Below are positions 20,889 to 35,800 of a stretch of 64,000 nt of DNA, piece by piece. Every line of letters starts with the position of its first letter. Within the stretch, counting starts at the first letter, position 1. Both the position numbers and the translations under genes were made by a program. This DNA comes from Pocillopora verrucosa (lineage: Eukaryota; Cnidaria; Anthozoa; Scleractinia; Pocilloporidae): positions 11,739,231 through 11,803,230 of the forward strand of contig NC_089325.1 of NCBI RefSeq assembly GCF_036669915.1. The letters are read 5' to 3'. The notes beneath the pieces are model-generated. The model searched no databases. It saw only the letters and a list, made by a program, of their open reading frames with translations, and was not told where the DNA came from.

Positions 20889-23800
20889 ATGGCTTCTAAA
20901 GCATCCTACAGACCTGTAGTCAAGAGAAGTTCATCGGAGCTGATTGACGTCTTAGATAGTTCGGAAACCAGCGCTGCAGGTAAGTGTTGTGATTTCGCTT
21001 TCGAGAGTTGGATATCAACGACCTCGATGGAGGTGGAGCAGGATCAGACAAGGCTTGTCCTTCATTTGTTTAGAGTTCACAAGTAGAACTGAGAAAACGT
21101 TTATACTATATCAATATATTTGATCAGTTTCAACCATTTAAAAACAAATTAAGTGCATTCCTGTCCGATCGATAGCAAAAAGGTTTGAATTATTTTGAAT
21201 AAATTGTTTTCCAAAGGCCATTTGATCGCGGTTGCAATTTCTATGTTTTCTTTCGCCGGTGATGTCTTCTAAGGTCTTGCCTTTACGTTTGAAGCGGGTT
21301 ACTTAGCTTTACCTGTGATCTTATCGAACATTTGAAGCCATTTAAAAACACCTGGAGCAACATAAACACAAAATCGTCGGGTGATCTTCTCAAAACCGGA
21401 AGAATGCGAACAGCTGAAAATAGCCCACAATGCGCAAGCGCGTCTCTGTCAAGCTCTGAATTTTAGGTGGATTCTGGAGGCGAACAAATGTGTATTTGTT
21501 TTTTTGAGGAAATGCTTCTCTCAGTTGAAAATCTTTATGCTGGCCAGGGGTGTTAGTGATCTGGTCGTCGAAGTATGGCAGAAGGTTTCAAATTGACGGC
21601 GTCAGGTTCGAAAAACGATGGAAATAATGGTTGGTATACAATTCGTTGAAATTGAAAATGGGGAAATTTAAGTTAAAACATGAAACACCCTTGTCAAACT
21701 CGAATATAAATCGTGTTAATTGATATTCTTTCTAGGAATTGAATTGCCTATACGCGTTTTCAGGTCTTGAAAATGCTTTACCTTTGATATATCTCAGTAT
21801 CATTCGATAGGTTTCTCGTTTGAAGAAAATCTATTATTGTTGGATTTATATAAAATCATTTGCATTGATTTCAAATCTGCCAAAGGCCTCCAAACCCCTT
21901 GGTTGATAAGAAAATTTAGTATTTTTTCCATGAGTGCTCGACCCAGCTATGTTTCGTTTTGAAGCAGAAGTGACAAATTGATTTTGGATGAAAATAAACT
22001 GATATAACTTCTTTTGAGTCGAGTTCACGACAGGTGTAACGCACCGAGGCCAAAGAAAAATTCATCAGCTGTAAGCATGTTTAAAAACAGTAGGCCTCCG
22101 TTTATAACGCGGTCTCCAATCGTTTTATCTCCTGGTACATATATAATTCACATTTTGAACATTTACAGTCTTATAACATTGATGCTGGTTCTGCTTCATT
22201 TAGAAGCTTAGACATCTTAATGCACATATATATTTTTTTAAACTCTTCCTTAACACTTTCTCCTTCAAAATAGGGCTTTAGTTTTTTTCCCCTTCTGGTG
22301 AAATATTATTTCTGATAAAATAAACCTCTAAATTGTGTTTGGTAAAAAAAAAAACAACATTAAGCTTGTTTTTAGAGTTATCCTGATTTAAGTGGTGTTG
22401 AGGCACCCATCGAAAAACCAATGTCACAGTTGTAAGAAAGTCTTTCTGTGTCATTTGATCTTAGCCTACCAAGGCTAAGTAAAGCTTTGGTTGGGAACTG
22501 AAAGAGGCTCAAGTTATCAGGAGTTTGAATTATTTGGAGTAGGCAGCAAAAATTGGCAGATAAATTAAGTTTTGTTACTTTCTGTAGGTAATTGAATTTA
22601 TTTGCAGTATAGAAAATGGTTGAGTGAAAATGAAACATTTTGAGGAAGGATTTAACAGGCAACAAAGCTTTATAAAGATACATTGCTTTGTAATTGAATG
22701 ATACTGAACCAGTGGAACCTGACTTGACATGCTTTGAAAAATGCCAAATAGATACATGACTGCTTAGAAATAATTCTCAATTTCTTGTCTTGACCTGTTA
22801 CACAGTTATAGTCATAGTCTAAATAAAACTGTTCAGAGTAGGAACAAAGCAACTTATTAGGTATGGGTAGATTCAAGTTGTTGAGTATTGTTTTACCAAG
22901 GGTGAAATTTAGATGGAGATTGGAGAGGAAGTTGTTTGAGTTTAGGCTCCTGTGTAAAAAATGATGTTGGTTTTGGAGTGCCAGTACTAAAATCATGCAA
23001 GATACCATTGACCTGAGGGTCACTTCTTGTCATGGGTAACACTTTTTTGCTGCTGTGTACAAGTTTATTATTTTACCACTTTTATTTAATATTTTAGGTT
23101 AAATTAATATTCAAGATGCAATTTTCTTGAAATGAAATTCAGACAGGGACAGGTATTGAATTGCTAGATTACTTACAAAGTCATCTATTAGCCCAATTTG
23201 TGATCTGGCTCAATTAAAGTTCTTCTTTTGATTTTTTCTGTTCAAAACTGTTGATTTTGATCATAACAGAATTATTTCATGTTTTAAATCATAATAAATT
23301 ATTTGTTTATGAAACCTCATGGTAGATTTGCTGTTTGGTCAGGAAATGCAGACACAGTAAAATCAATCAACATGTGGTCAAGACATTAACTTTACATAGC
23401 TTACTGCAACAATTTCAGTAAATTAAATACCAAGGCTTTTTTTCCTGCATTGCATTTTATGTCAACATAGTCTGTGGTATTGAGCCTAGTATTGTGTTCA
23501 TCTTTCCTTAGCTTTCTGTTTCATTAGCTTTCACTAAAACAACATTTATTTCATATTAAAATTCAGGGGGTCAGTTTGACATCAGTTGTCATGGATATTT
23601 TATAGCATTAAAAGAAATTTAATTTCTTGTAAATTTTTAAACTGTGAAGACTCTCCACCCAAATTATTTACAATATTGGTTTGTTGTTTTTGAAAAAGTG
23701 TGGTCCTATACACATGGCTCTTCTTCCATCAATAATTTTATTCCACAAGGTCTTAAAGAAATGTTGATCAAAGGGATAAAAAAGAGCTTATTGCTCTGAA

Positions 23801-26800
23801 ATATGGAGAAACTGAAAAATTATAATATTTAAACTTAGCATTGACGTGTGATTTAATTTTAATTAAAAGTTAATTTTTTGCATAACCATTTGATTTTGAT
23901 TTCAGACTTTCTTTGCTGCATTGTAAATGATTTTATATTTGTGATTATAAAAATCATGGAGTAGGGAAGAAGCTTTTTTCTTATTTAAATAACTTCTTTT
24001 TTATTTATTCATCTAAGAATTTTATGCATTCAAATTTTGAATCAATTAAGTTTTCTGTCTATTCTTATGTGCATGTACCTTAATTTAAATTATTAAATGC
24101 TGACATTCATGGCCATTTCCACCTAAGTGTCGTTAGCATGAGAAAACGATAATTCCAAACAGATTTATGACTTAACATTTTCTTGTTTTCTCTCTGAGCC
24201 CTGATCATTAAGTGTTAAGTCAAAAGTAAACTTGTGTAAGCAAAGTTTGTTTTTGTGTGGGTAGTTTTCCTTTGTCTGAAAATTTATATATTTTTATTTG
24301 CTGCCTCTGGTAAGATGTTTTAAACTTTTGTGTGGTAAAAGAAAATTTATCAAAACTGCTGGCCTTAAATAGTCACTGAAAAATAATTGAATTTTACAAC
24401 AGTTATAGGTAATAGTGAAGTTTTGGTTAGAATTTTTTTATATTTACTATGTAAATAAATGAAAACGTATTTCCTCCATGTAGATTTTATTTTTTCCCCA
24501 CAAAGTGAAACAAGATCAACCAGAGTTAAATTATTTTGATTTCATTTTTTTTAAGGTAAACTGTTATGAGCAGTGTTTATGAAAGAGTTGTTGCCTCTCT
24601 TTCAATTTTGATTTTCCAAACAAAATGCAGCTTTTATTACAACATTGTTACTCCTAAAAACTGTGACAACAGTACACAAATGTATTTAACACAAATTCTG
24701 TTCTCTGTTAATTTAACAGGTAACAGTTCCTCTGAAATTAGTAACATTAGTTAAGAGTAAAAAACAAACTTTCATTAGCTGCCTACTCAGCAGGTTTTGC
24801 CTCTTTACTTCAAAACTTACTGAAACCTCTCTAATGCCCAAAAATTACGAGTCCCATTTTGTGCTTGATTTCAAAACAATGAATTGTGTGGTCACACAGA
24901 ATTGTTGGTCAGCAGCACTTATTAGTATTTAATTAGAGTCGTGATTATTCAGATTGTTTCTCATTAAATTATTCACATTTTTGTCTATTTTTACAGATAA
25001 TTATGGATCTCTTAAAAATGATGTTACTGATGGTTCAGAAGCAGAGAGAGTTATCATCATTAATAAACCACAAACTCAGCAGTTTTGCAACAACAAGATT
25101 AGGTTTGTTTCTTAAATATATACAATAATTATAATAAATACATGAAATGTATGGTTTTGTTTATTATCAAGCTGAGATTCACTGTGTGAGACAGTTGTGA
25201 ACTAAACTGAAATTACAAATGAATTTAAAAGTTGAATTGTATCAGAATTATATTGTATTATTGATTAATAATTGAATTGTTTATTTTTTTAGTTATCTAT
25301 TGATTTCATCATTAATATTTTATTGGTTTGCTACTAAAAACAAAGATCTTGCATGTTTCATGCCTAATAATGTGCTTGAAAAAATTACATGCTTGTGATT
25401 GGCTGAAAACAAGTTTATTCTCATGTTACACAAGTGCAAAGTCGTAATAGAAGTGCAAAGTTACAAATTAGTATGCACACACTTTCAAAAGTTTGTCTCT
25501 CTTGACTTTCTGTGATGTTTTTTCATGTACATTGTTAACAAAATAATATAATTTCAAGTGCAGTTTGGTGTAATAAGTACTTGTAAATTTTTCAAAGACT
25601 TCAAATTGCGCTTGCCCTATGGGCTTGTGCAATTTTTTTGTCTTTGAAAAATTTACTCATGTACAATTATATGTGTATTCGTGCTGTTAGGAAGTCCTGA
25701 AAGTAGTAACTACTCAAAATCCAACCTTTCTTAAAGCCACCGTCTGGCAACCTTAAATCATAAATGCCTGCCAGAAGGAAAAAAAAAAGTTTATTTGCCA
25801 ATGAAGAAAAGAAAGGAAAAGGAGAGCTTGTGCCAAAGTACATGACATGTTATAGAACTCTAAGAAATTTAGAAAACAATTTACATATATCAATGTCAGC
25901 GAAGGAGAATGAAAGAAAATATTATGAAAGACAATGATGGAACACAGATTATACTTACTGGTATATCCAGTTGGAACTTTTGACCCTGACCTTGAGGGCT
26001 AATTTATGAAAACATTAAGAATTTTCTTCAGGTCTTCCATGTTCATGACAAAACAAACAATCTCTTTATTCAATGACCATGGACAATATTTTGTTGTATT
26101 TTATTATCACCAGCAATATATATTTTCATTTTACAGCACTGCCAAGTACAACTTCTTGACATTTCTTCCCAAGTTTCTCCTTGAACAGTTTAGTCGATAT
26201 TCCAATGTTTTCTTCTTGTTTATTGCACTTTTGCAGGTGAGTGAAAGTACAAACTTTTACTATAGGGCAGTAGATTTTGTACATTCTATACTCAATTACA
26301 ACTTAGGGGCCAAATAAACATGGGGTGGGTGTCCGAAAAAAGTTTTAATGAATGTCAGTACAATTATCACAATTCATGCGTTTCCTTCAAAACCGGGTGA
26401 AAGATCTTAATTACCTTTACTCTGTAACTTACACAGTCTGGTCCTCTTTATTCCTGGAAAAATGTAACATTCATTTGATAAATAGATTGAGTAATTACCA
26501 ATAGTTATTTCTAGGAGTAAATATGATGATCTTCACTTTGAATTCATGGTGTTTATCTTTTCATTAAATATTCTCCATCCTTGGGCCAAGTGATTGAATC
26601 GAAATAGAAATATAAGACCATGGGAAATTAATTTCTTCTCCAAAGAAAATAAATTGATTTTGATATTAAATGGTTTCAGCAAATAGATGATGTGTCTCCA
26701 ACTGGGCGTTATACCACAGCTGTTCCTCTTCTCTTCGTTCTTTCTTGCTCTGCTGTAAAAGAGATCATAGAAGACTATGTAAGTTGCTTTTTTTAATATA

Positions 26801-29800
26801 TATAAAATTGGATGAAGGGTAGTTTTTTTTTAATGTGATCAATAATTATTTTTCTCACAGAAAAGGCATCAAGCAGATGACCAGGTTAACAATCGTAGGG
26901 TTAAAGGTAACTATTAATTCACAAAGAAATTTGACAGCTTCATCAACATGTACCATACTTAACATTGACAAAAGTAGTCCTAATTTTTTTACAAGACAGT
27001 ATATTGTATTAGGAATAGATCCTCATACCTACAAGTATTACATGTTCCAATTCTTAAAGTATGCAAGACACTTGACTGCCAAATGTTAATCTGGAGCTTG
27101 ATTTATCATGGGTTACTCCTGATTTTTTTTCTCATTTTTTTGAACACTAGTTAATTTACAGCATCTTCCTTCTTTGATTGCCTTGCACAAAGTTAGCCAA
27201 CTTTATTGTGATGCACTCAATTTTTTGTCTTCTAGTTCTTAGAGATAATACCATGCAGTCGTTACTATGGACTGAGGTGAGAGTTAAACCATAGACACTG
27301 TAAATGACTACAGGTTAGTATCAGAGTATTCACTTGCTTTTTGTTAAATGAGAATCTTGTTATTTTTTTCAGGTTCAAGTTGGGGATATAGTGAAGGTGG
27401 TCAATGGACAATTTTTTCCAGCAGACCTTATACTAGTTTCATCAAGGTGAAGTTTTTTTTGGTTGGTTAACTGAAGGGAACTACCAGCTTTTATATGTTA
27501 ATCATTTGATGTAAACATTTGTAGGTCAGTCAATCAGCATGTCTGTCTGTCAGTCAATCTGTCGGCAGTTGTTCAGTCAGCCAGCCAGTAAGTCAGTCAG
27601 TCAATTTGTCTGTCCGTCCGTCTGTTGGTCCATCAGTCAGTTGCAATCAGTGAGTCAGCTAGCCCTTTGATGCTTGAGGCTTTCATTCTTTTATGGAAAT
27701 AGAGTGATACATTATCACAAGTGTTGTTTGGTGCATTGTTTTGATTTCTTTCCTTTGCAGTGAGCCAATGGGAATGTGTTACATAGAAACATCAAATCTT
27801 GATGGAGAGACTAACTTAAAAATCAGACAGGTTAGCAAATGATCCCATTACTAATTATTATTAATCAGGCAATATGATTTGTAATCAGATAAAATGATAT
27901 ATATTTGATAGATTAATAATTTATGAATTCTAATAAGGAATTTGTGCTTCAAGTTTTGTTAGTAGCAGATCTGCTCATTACAGATATTTTAATATTAAAA
28001 CATCACCTGTACATGAAACATTTTCTTACTGATAGCAAACTTTATTACATTTTTTGTACAGGCCTTACCCCTTACTGCAAAAATGACATCACTTCTAGAG
28101 ATTCGTTGTATGCAAGTATGTGGATTTGTGGTGCAAAATGTTGGTTTGTCTGATTTTACTTTTGAGAAATGAAGGAATGTGTTTAACAGTGACAAATTTG
28201 TCGTTAGGGACGTGTGGAGTGTGAAGGACCAAATAATCGACTTTACGACTTTGTTGGAAATATCACTCTTCAAACTCAAAAGTAAATATACTGATTAGAA
28301 ACTTTGTTCTATTTATAACTAACTATATTAGTTGATAACCTATCATGAGTGTGCATCAAGATAGGCTGCCCCTTTTGTAATTTGTCTTTTAAGGCGCAAA
28401 TTTACTCAAAGGAAGTATTTTTCTTAGTGAGACTTAATTTCATGATTTGGGGTGATGATAATCTCAAAGTGGAAGTGGTAATTAATAAATGTCACCTTTT
28501 TTTTTTTTTAGATCAAAACCAGTTGGTCCAGAGCAAATCTTGCTAAGAGGAGCAAATTTAAGGAACACACAGTGGGTATTTGGTGAGTTCTGAACAATTG
28601 AGTTATACCTAATTACAGTGAAATTGTCAAAGAAAAAAGCACAAAGCTAAAATGAAAAAGGCAAGCAAGAATTAATCAACATTATCAGTTACCTTCTTAT
28701 GATCTTAAAAAAGAGTTGGAAAAGTCAGAAGAAAAATTAATGATATTATTTTATTTGATTATATTTATTTTTATTTATTACAGTCTGTTTATAAAATGTT
28801 ATTGTTATTATTACAATAACCCATTACTTGTGATCTTTTTAGGTCTAGTTGTCTATACCGGACATGACTCAAAACTTATGCAGGTGATGTCATTAATATG
28901 TCATTATTGATTGAGTGAGGGGACTGGACTGTAAAATTTGGCTCATGGTCATGATATATGGGCCAAGTGCACTGAGGTCCATACTTCTTGAAAGAGAGCC
29001 AAATGTATTCCTGTCTAGCCCAACCTAACTCAGTCAGCAAGCATGTTATCTTGTGACTGCTGGTCTACCTATTTCCTCCTTTCTTCTTGTGTCTCACAAG
29101 GCTGGCACTGTGTATGCCATCTTTTGCAGCCTTTGAACAGGGATTTTTCTGTGTTGTGTCTTGACAAAAGCACACACATAACTGTATTGTACATCTAACA
29201 ATTTATGATAATATTTTGGTAGCTTTATTGCTAAACAAAAATGGAAGAAATTAAATTATTGTTAAAGCAAAATATTAAGCAGTTCTTGTTACACACAATT
29301 TGGTGATATCTCTGATGTAGACCATGAGTTGATGATTCTGTGATACAGTTTTTAAGAACCTTGGTTGAATTTTTTAATAAAGGTGCATTCCTGATGCATG
29401 GCAACTTTTCTCTTGTTTTTCAGAACTCCACAGCTGCTCCCATCAAGAGGTCAAATGTAGATCACACTACCAACATTCAAATCTTATTCTTGTTTGGGCT
29501 GCTTCTTGTCCTGGCTCTTTGCAGTACTATTGGGTTTAAGATTTGGACAGGTTGGTGCATTTGTGATATTACTGTTGTCACTGTTCTTCATTAGTTTGTA
29601 GTCAAATTTACACAGGCTTTCCTTTGAACTTCTGGGAGAGGCTATGGCCAAACAGATAGCACAATGGACTCTAGACAAGAAAACTGGGTTCAGACCTGGT
29701 GGGGTCATTGTGTTGTGTTCTTTGTCAAGACACCTCACTCTCAGGGAGTTTCTTCACCTTGGAGTAGTAAACTGTCTGGGATGCCTGATGGAATGCTGAC

Positions 29801-32800
29801 GGGTAATCTGTGATGGACTGGCATCCCATCAAGGTTAGGGGGGTTGGGTGTAGCAGAACTCTCAGTGGCTTCATGCTACAGAAACCTGGATAAGCTCTAG
29901 CTGGATGTAGAGAGTTTACATTTTTTTACCCTCTGGTCTCTTTGTGGTTAAATTTTCTTCACACACTGACTGTGCACTTGTCTCACTTAGGTTGTACACT
30001 GGTCAATAAAATTCAATATTTGTGAACCTTTATTTTTCAGATAACCATCGGGACACTGATTGGTACCTGGGATATTCTGGTAAATAAAGCATGATAGTAC
30101 GTAATCAGAAGGTCATGTAGATAGAGGGCTGAAATAGTGACGCTGGCAAAAGAGTAGGTGAATTGGGGTGGGGTGGGGGGTGGAGGTTGTTAGAGAAACC
30201 TGATGAAAAGTTGGGAGGTAAAATACCAAAAAATTCCACCAGGCCAACTGTTAACCCTTTAACCCCTAAAGTTACTAGCATCTCATTTTTCCCTATGATA
30301 TCACCCCTGTATCATACATTAAGGTCATGAGCACAATGGAAATGGTCACCAACCAAAGAAGCCTATGATTGTTTAACAAATTCTCCTTGTCAGCACCTAA
30401 AGAAATGTATGGAGAACAGTATGGAGAATATGCATAATGATGTTCGGATGTACAAAGGGTTACGAGCAAAATAAAGGCAATAAACACTCGCAAAATTCCT
30501 AACACCATATGACACTGTGTACACAGTGGTAGTCCACTAACACGTGCCCACATCTGGGTACACGTGGACACAATGTAGGGGGGTGTAGCAGTATCATGAG
30601 TGGTTTTGTTCAACAGAGACTGGGATAAACTGCAGACGATCTTTCTTTCTTTGCTTTCTGATCGCTAAAAAAACATTTTCCTCAGCATGACAAAAACTTG
30701 TTTTTCTAGGTAAAAAAGCCCAGAATCTTGGCATGTCCTTCTTGACGTTCATCATTCTGTTCAATAATCTGATCCCTATCAGCTTGACAGTTACACTTGA
30801 GGTACAGTCCAATGATAAAAACAGCATTTCTCATTACTAGGTAATACGGTTTTATGGTGCTATTGCTACCGACAACTTACCGACGAACCACCGACTGATT
30901 ACCGACAGATTACCGACTGTCAGCACTCTGTCGGCCACTTGGTGGCCAACACCTAGGCTGAAAACTTTTGGCAGGTTTTTCGGGAAGTTTTCTTCCCAAT
31001 AGCCCATTATTGAATGTTACTCGGCTACACGGTCACAAATTGTTTTAACTTAATTTTTTTTGGTTCATACAGGTTGTGAAGTTCATACAAGCCATCTTCA
31101 TAAACCTAGTATGTACTTTTGCTTTTAATTCATTGTTTCTTGCTCTAAAAGATACAAGGCTATCAACCGCATTATATGCACTATCTAAACGTCCACGCAT
31201 CCAAACACAGCTCGATAAGTTAGTGAACAAGTGCGTACATCGAAGTGTCTCCAAACAAGATACATTTCATGTAAACTGACACAACACGTCACCTTAGTTC
31301 CTTCTTCGGAGATGTTCAATTGAACTGTTCATTTCTTTTGTCACAGGATATTGACATGTACTATGATGAGACAGATACACCAGCAATGGCAAGAACTTCC
31401 AATCTGAACGAAGAGTTAGGGCAGGTTTGTTCTTATTGACACCTGATATGTATTCCTATGAACCATGCATGTACTTGAAATATCGTCACAAGGTGAAAGG
31501 TTATTTGGAGAGCTTAAATGGGGTAAGTTTCTCAAGAAACCGTTGTGCTGCGTTGGTGGGAGAGTATAACAGGGTAATTTGTATGATCAACTGGAGTTGA
31601 TAACGTAAATTGGCTACCGTAAAGAGTTTTAAAGCTGACATTTCAAGCGTTAGCCCTTTTTCTTAGCTTGTCGATTGGCAATTATTTAATAAGCTGAATT
31701 ATTATAATATGTTGAGTTGTTGGAGGAGACACATAGGCGACGTTACCATCAAAACTTTTGCTTCTTTATTATATAAAATAAAAAGAATCCATTGTGGCGT
31801 GGGTCTGCACAATAATAAATCACAGAAGATGTAGAAATGTGGTGAGAACACCAGTGACACACCAGGCGCATTGTTCTTATCAGACCGTCAAAGGCTTTGA
31901 CGTTTTCTGTGATCTGCTACTGAACATGGAAACTTTTTCTTAATATGATAATATGGGTCCTTAACAAACGCTGGAAGATGTTGAGCTTGTGCAGGAGACA
32001 CGAAAGATGACAGTTTAGAACTCCGCTTCTTGAAAATACTGCATACTCCCCTGCTATCATTTCGTTAGACTTAAAAAACGCTCCGATGACTGGCAGTCCT
32101 GACAAAGGCTTACAGCATGAAGGCCCTGTATTGTCACCGAGGCACAAACCTGACTGAGTTAGTTTCAAGTCGTCGTTTGAGTTTGAGGCACTTTTTATTC
32201 TCGTATTACACAGGTGAAGTACATTTTCTCAGACAAGACAGGCACGCTAACAAGAAACGTGATGGAGTTTAAGAAATGTTCCATTGGAGGAATCAGTTAC
32301 AGGTAAAAATGATAGATTATCAGCAATGCATGCTGTTGAATACCAACAATGAAACCCGCGATGGCATGAAATCTTTGCCCGAGATCGACCTCTTAGGAAA
32401 GATATGACTTAAAATGTTCCGCTGAACAGTAAGTGATTTTTAGCCTTAACACCGAAGTTTAGAACAAAATGCGGCAAATAAATCTGTGAACGATCGACTC
32501 GGGTCATTTCTGGGGGAGTAGCTGGAAGCCATATAATTATGGGGATTGGAAACTCCGATCTCTGTTGCTATGGATGACAAGGTACAGACTTTAGGAAGTA
32601 AAATCGGTGTGTTCTTTGTCATATACTTGATGTTTTGTTTTCTTTGTTCATGTCAGTGGTGGAAGAGAAACGTTCATGGATCCAGCTCTGTTAGATAATC
32701 TTAGAGAACACCATGTAAGTATATTGAGCAGCTACATACATAGTTAATTATCACATAATTGATGTACAATTTAACCCAGCTAACTCAAACCCCCAAGGAA

Positions 32801-35800
32801 AACAAAAAATGTTAGCGGGGATTAGAGTTAGCTGATAGTAAATGACTGAAGACATGAGCTCAAGACTACAACCAATCACGATTTCGTCACACTCGATCCT
32901 CATCGATTCATAGAGTCTTCTTGTTTTAACCCTTTAACTCCCAAGATCTGATTGTTAATTCTCCTTTCTAGCGGTTACACTTTTCCTAGTAAATTAGTGA
33001 CGAGAATTCGGTTTTAGATCAAGATGACAACTTTGACATGATAAGTCTGAGTATTCTCGTTACCTGTGTGCTTAATAATGTATATATATTATAAGGAGAA
33101 GTTTCATGTTGATCACTTCTGGGAGTCAAAGGATTAACTTCGAATTCCCACTGACTCCTGTGAAATTAGTTTTAGTTTTACGAATAGCGAACCAAATGCA
33201 CTCTGAGTCAAATGTTTTTGTGATGGCTACTTAATAAATATCGAAAAAGCGGACTTTTCTATGCGCATTCAGATGAAGCTCTGCTAACAATTTTCAAGGT
33301 TGTATTAATTGTATTTTTATAGCCGACAGCTTCTGTGATTCGAGAGTTTTTGACGTTATTAGCTGTATGCCATACAGTTGTTCCGGAAAGAGAACCAGGA
33401 AATCCTGATAAGATTGTTTATCAAGCCGCCTCTCCAGGTACAGCGAATTCTGCTTTACACTGAGTCACCTCAAATGAAGCGTGTAATCATTTTATTCAAC
33501 ATGGATTTGAATAACACTTTCTGACAGAGTTTTGAGTCAAATTAATGACATTTTGTCAGGCCAGTTTCTAGTGCATGCATTGATTCGTTATGCGACATTT
33601 TGTTGTTTGTCGAACTTCTGTTATTGTCCATGGATCATCTGCAGGCTATCAGTAGATTTTTGGCGACGGTCGGTAGAGTATAGCCGATGATGAGGATCAG
33701 ATAGAAACACTGATTAAGAAAGGATAGTCTGTTGATTAGAGACTTTTTATATTAAACATAACAGAGTTAACCAGAATTTATTTTTGTTTGGTCTCGATTT
33801 AAAATTGAGTTCTTTATATTTTTAGATGAAGGTGCTCTGGTGAAGGGAGCTAAGAAACTAGGCTTCTCGTTCAACGTCAGGACTCCTACATCAGTGATTA
33901 TCAACGCGGTACGTAAGGCACTATAACAGACTACCAATGTATTCTCTGAGGCACTATAGCTGACCACCAATGTATTCTCTCAGGAGAGAGTTCTTGAAAA
34001 ATTCCTGAACGGATTCACGGCATGGCTCTAGAAACCCATCCCTTATTTTAGATCACAATGAATGGTTTCAGACCTGACGAATGTGAAAAACATTGCGTCG
34101 CCAAAGGGCATTCTTAAGTCTAGGCCGCGTTTGGAAAGAGTATTCAGAACCTGACCCAATGTCCTTCCCAAAGGGTCAAAAGCCACACCCTTTAGGGGCG
34201 TATATACCTACTAGGCTAATTATGGCCTCAGCATTGGAGTACCACCCTTCTTGGAATGAGGTACAACCCATTGTCATGAAGCCTTTATATTATTAGATGT
34301 AGTTTCTTCACACTGCTTCGATCCTAAGCGTTACAAATTCGATTATAGCTGCAATCTTTAACATTAGAGCACCCGCCCTTTCCCCCATTCCTGGGATGAG
34401 TTAAAACCATTGTCAGTAAGCCCTTATATTACCAGAAATAGTTTCTTCATACTGCTTCAATCCTGGGCGTTACAATTGCGATTATAGCTGTAACTTGTGT
34501 TTTCTTCTTGACACAGATGGGCCAGGAAGAGGTGTATGAAGTCCTAAATGTGTTAGAATTTAACAGGTAAATGTGAATCTTTTAAAAACTTTGTAAGTGT
34601 CTGACATTGTTAGAATGAATTCATGGATCGTAGATCAATTCTTATCGCACGATTGACGATTTAGGCGACGAAAATGGAATGGAGAATAGCAGTTTAAGAA
34701 AATTATTGAATACGATGTTCACAATTATTGTACTGAGGCCATTTGAGGTATTTATCAAGTTGGCGGGGATGGAGATAGAAATATGAAACTCCAACTAACA
34801 TCAAGAGAAGATAGAGTGTCCTCTCTCGCTAACATGTAATATCCGTTGTCTGAATTATACACCCTAATTTTCCTTTGAACCGGGGAACAAAAGCTTGCAA
34901 TCTTCAAATTACTTCTTCATATAATACCTTTCTTTGCTCGGGCTCCAAGCTCAATTTTTAAGATGTCGCCTTTTGGCGACCTTCACTTGTGAAAATGTTC
35001 TTCATTTCGACTTTTGTCGAAATGTTAGTCGCCAAATAGATTCTTTATACTCGCCATGGTGACCAAAATGGTCGCAGCTTGTAATCAACTGTTTTAAATT
35101 TGCCAATAGAGAAGCTGATGAAATAAATGAAAATTAGATAACATCATTTTTTGCCTTAGTCAACGTTGTATTTTATTTCATCTTTAGCACTCGTAAGAGG
35201 ATGTCTGTAATTGTTCGAACTCCAGAAGGAAAAATCAAGTTGTACTGCAAGGGAGCTGTAAGTTTTATTTCAATATTCTTCCAGCTTTGATTTTCTGTTA
35301 GGTTCAATTCATATCTATATTTCATAATGATGTTCATTTGATTAAAGTTGAATATCTACTAGTTAATTACGAAACATTTATGTGTCATTTTGTTTAAAAG
35401 GATACAGTAATCTTCGAGAGATTGCAAGACAAACAGATGTACATGGATAGCACTGTAGAGCACTTGGAGGACTTCGCTAAAGAAGGTAAGTTGATCAAAA
35501 ACTGCAGCATTCAGTGGGTTAAATCTTCGTTGTGTGCCCGGACATTTCCGATTTTTCCGACCAATCATACGGTAAACGCTGTTAGTCAGATTTTCATTAT
35601 TACAGATGAAATATTAGCCACTTAAGCACAAGAAAAGCTGAACTATTTATTGCACTCTTGCCTGATTTAATTCCTGTATTGCGGTGGTTTTTTTTCTTGA
35701 GCAAGAGACGGCTTAAAACTGTTCTTTCCTATTACGCTTGTGTTTCGCATTTTCCTAGCTATTACGGCTAGATTTAAATACTTGAATGTCACTGCCGAAA

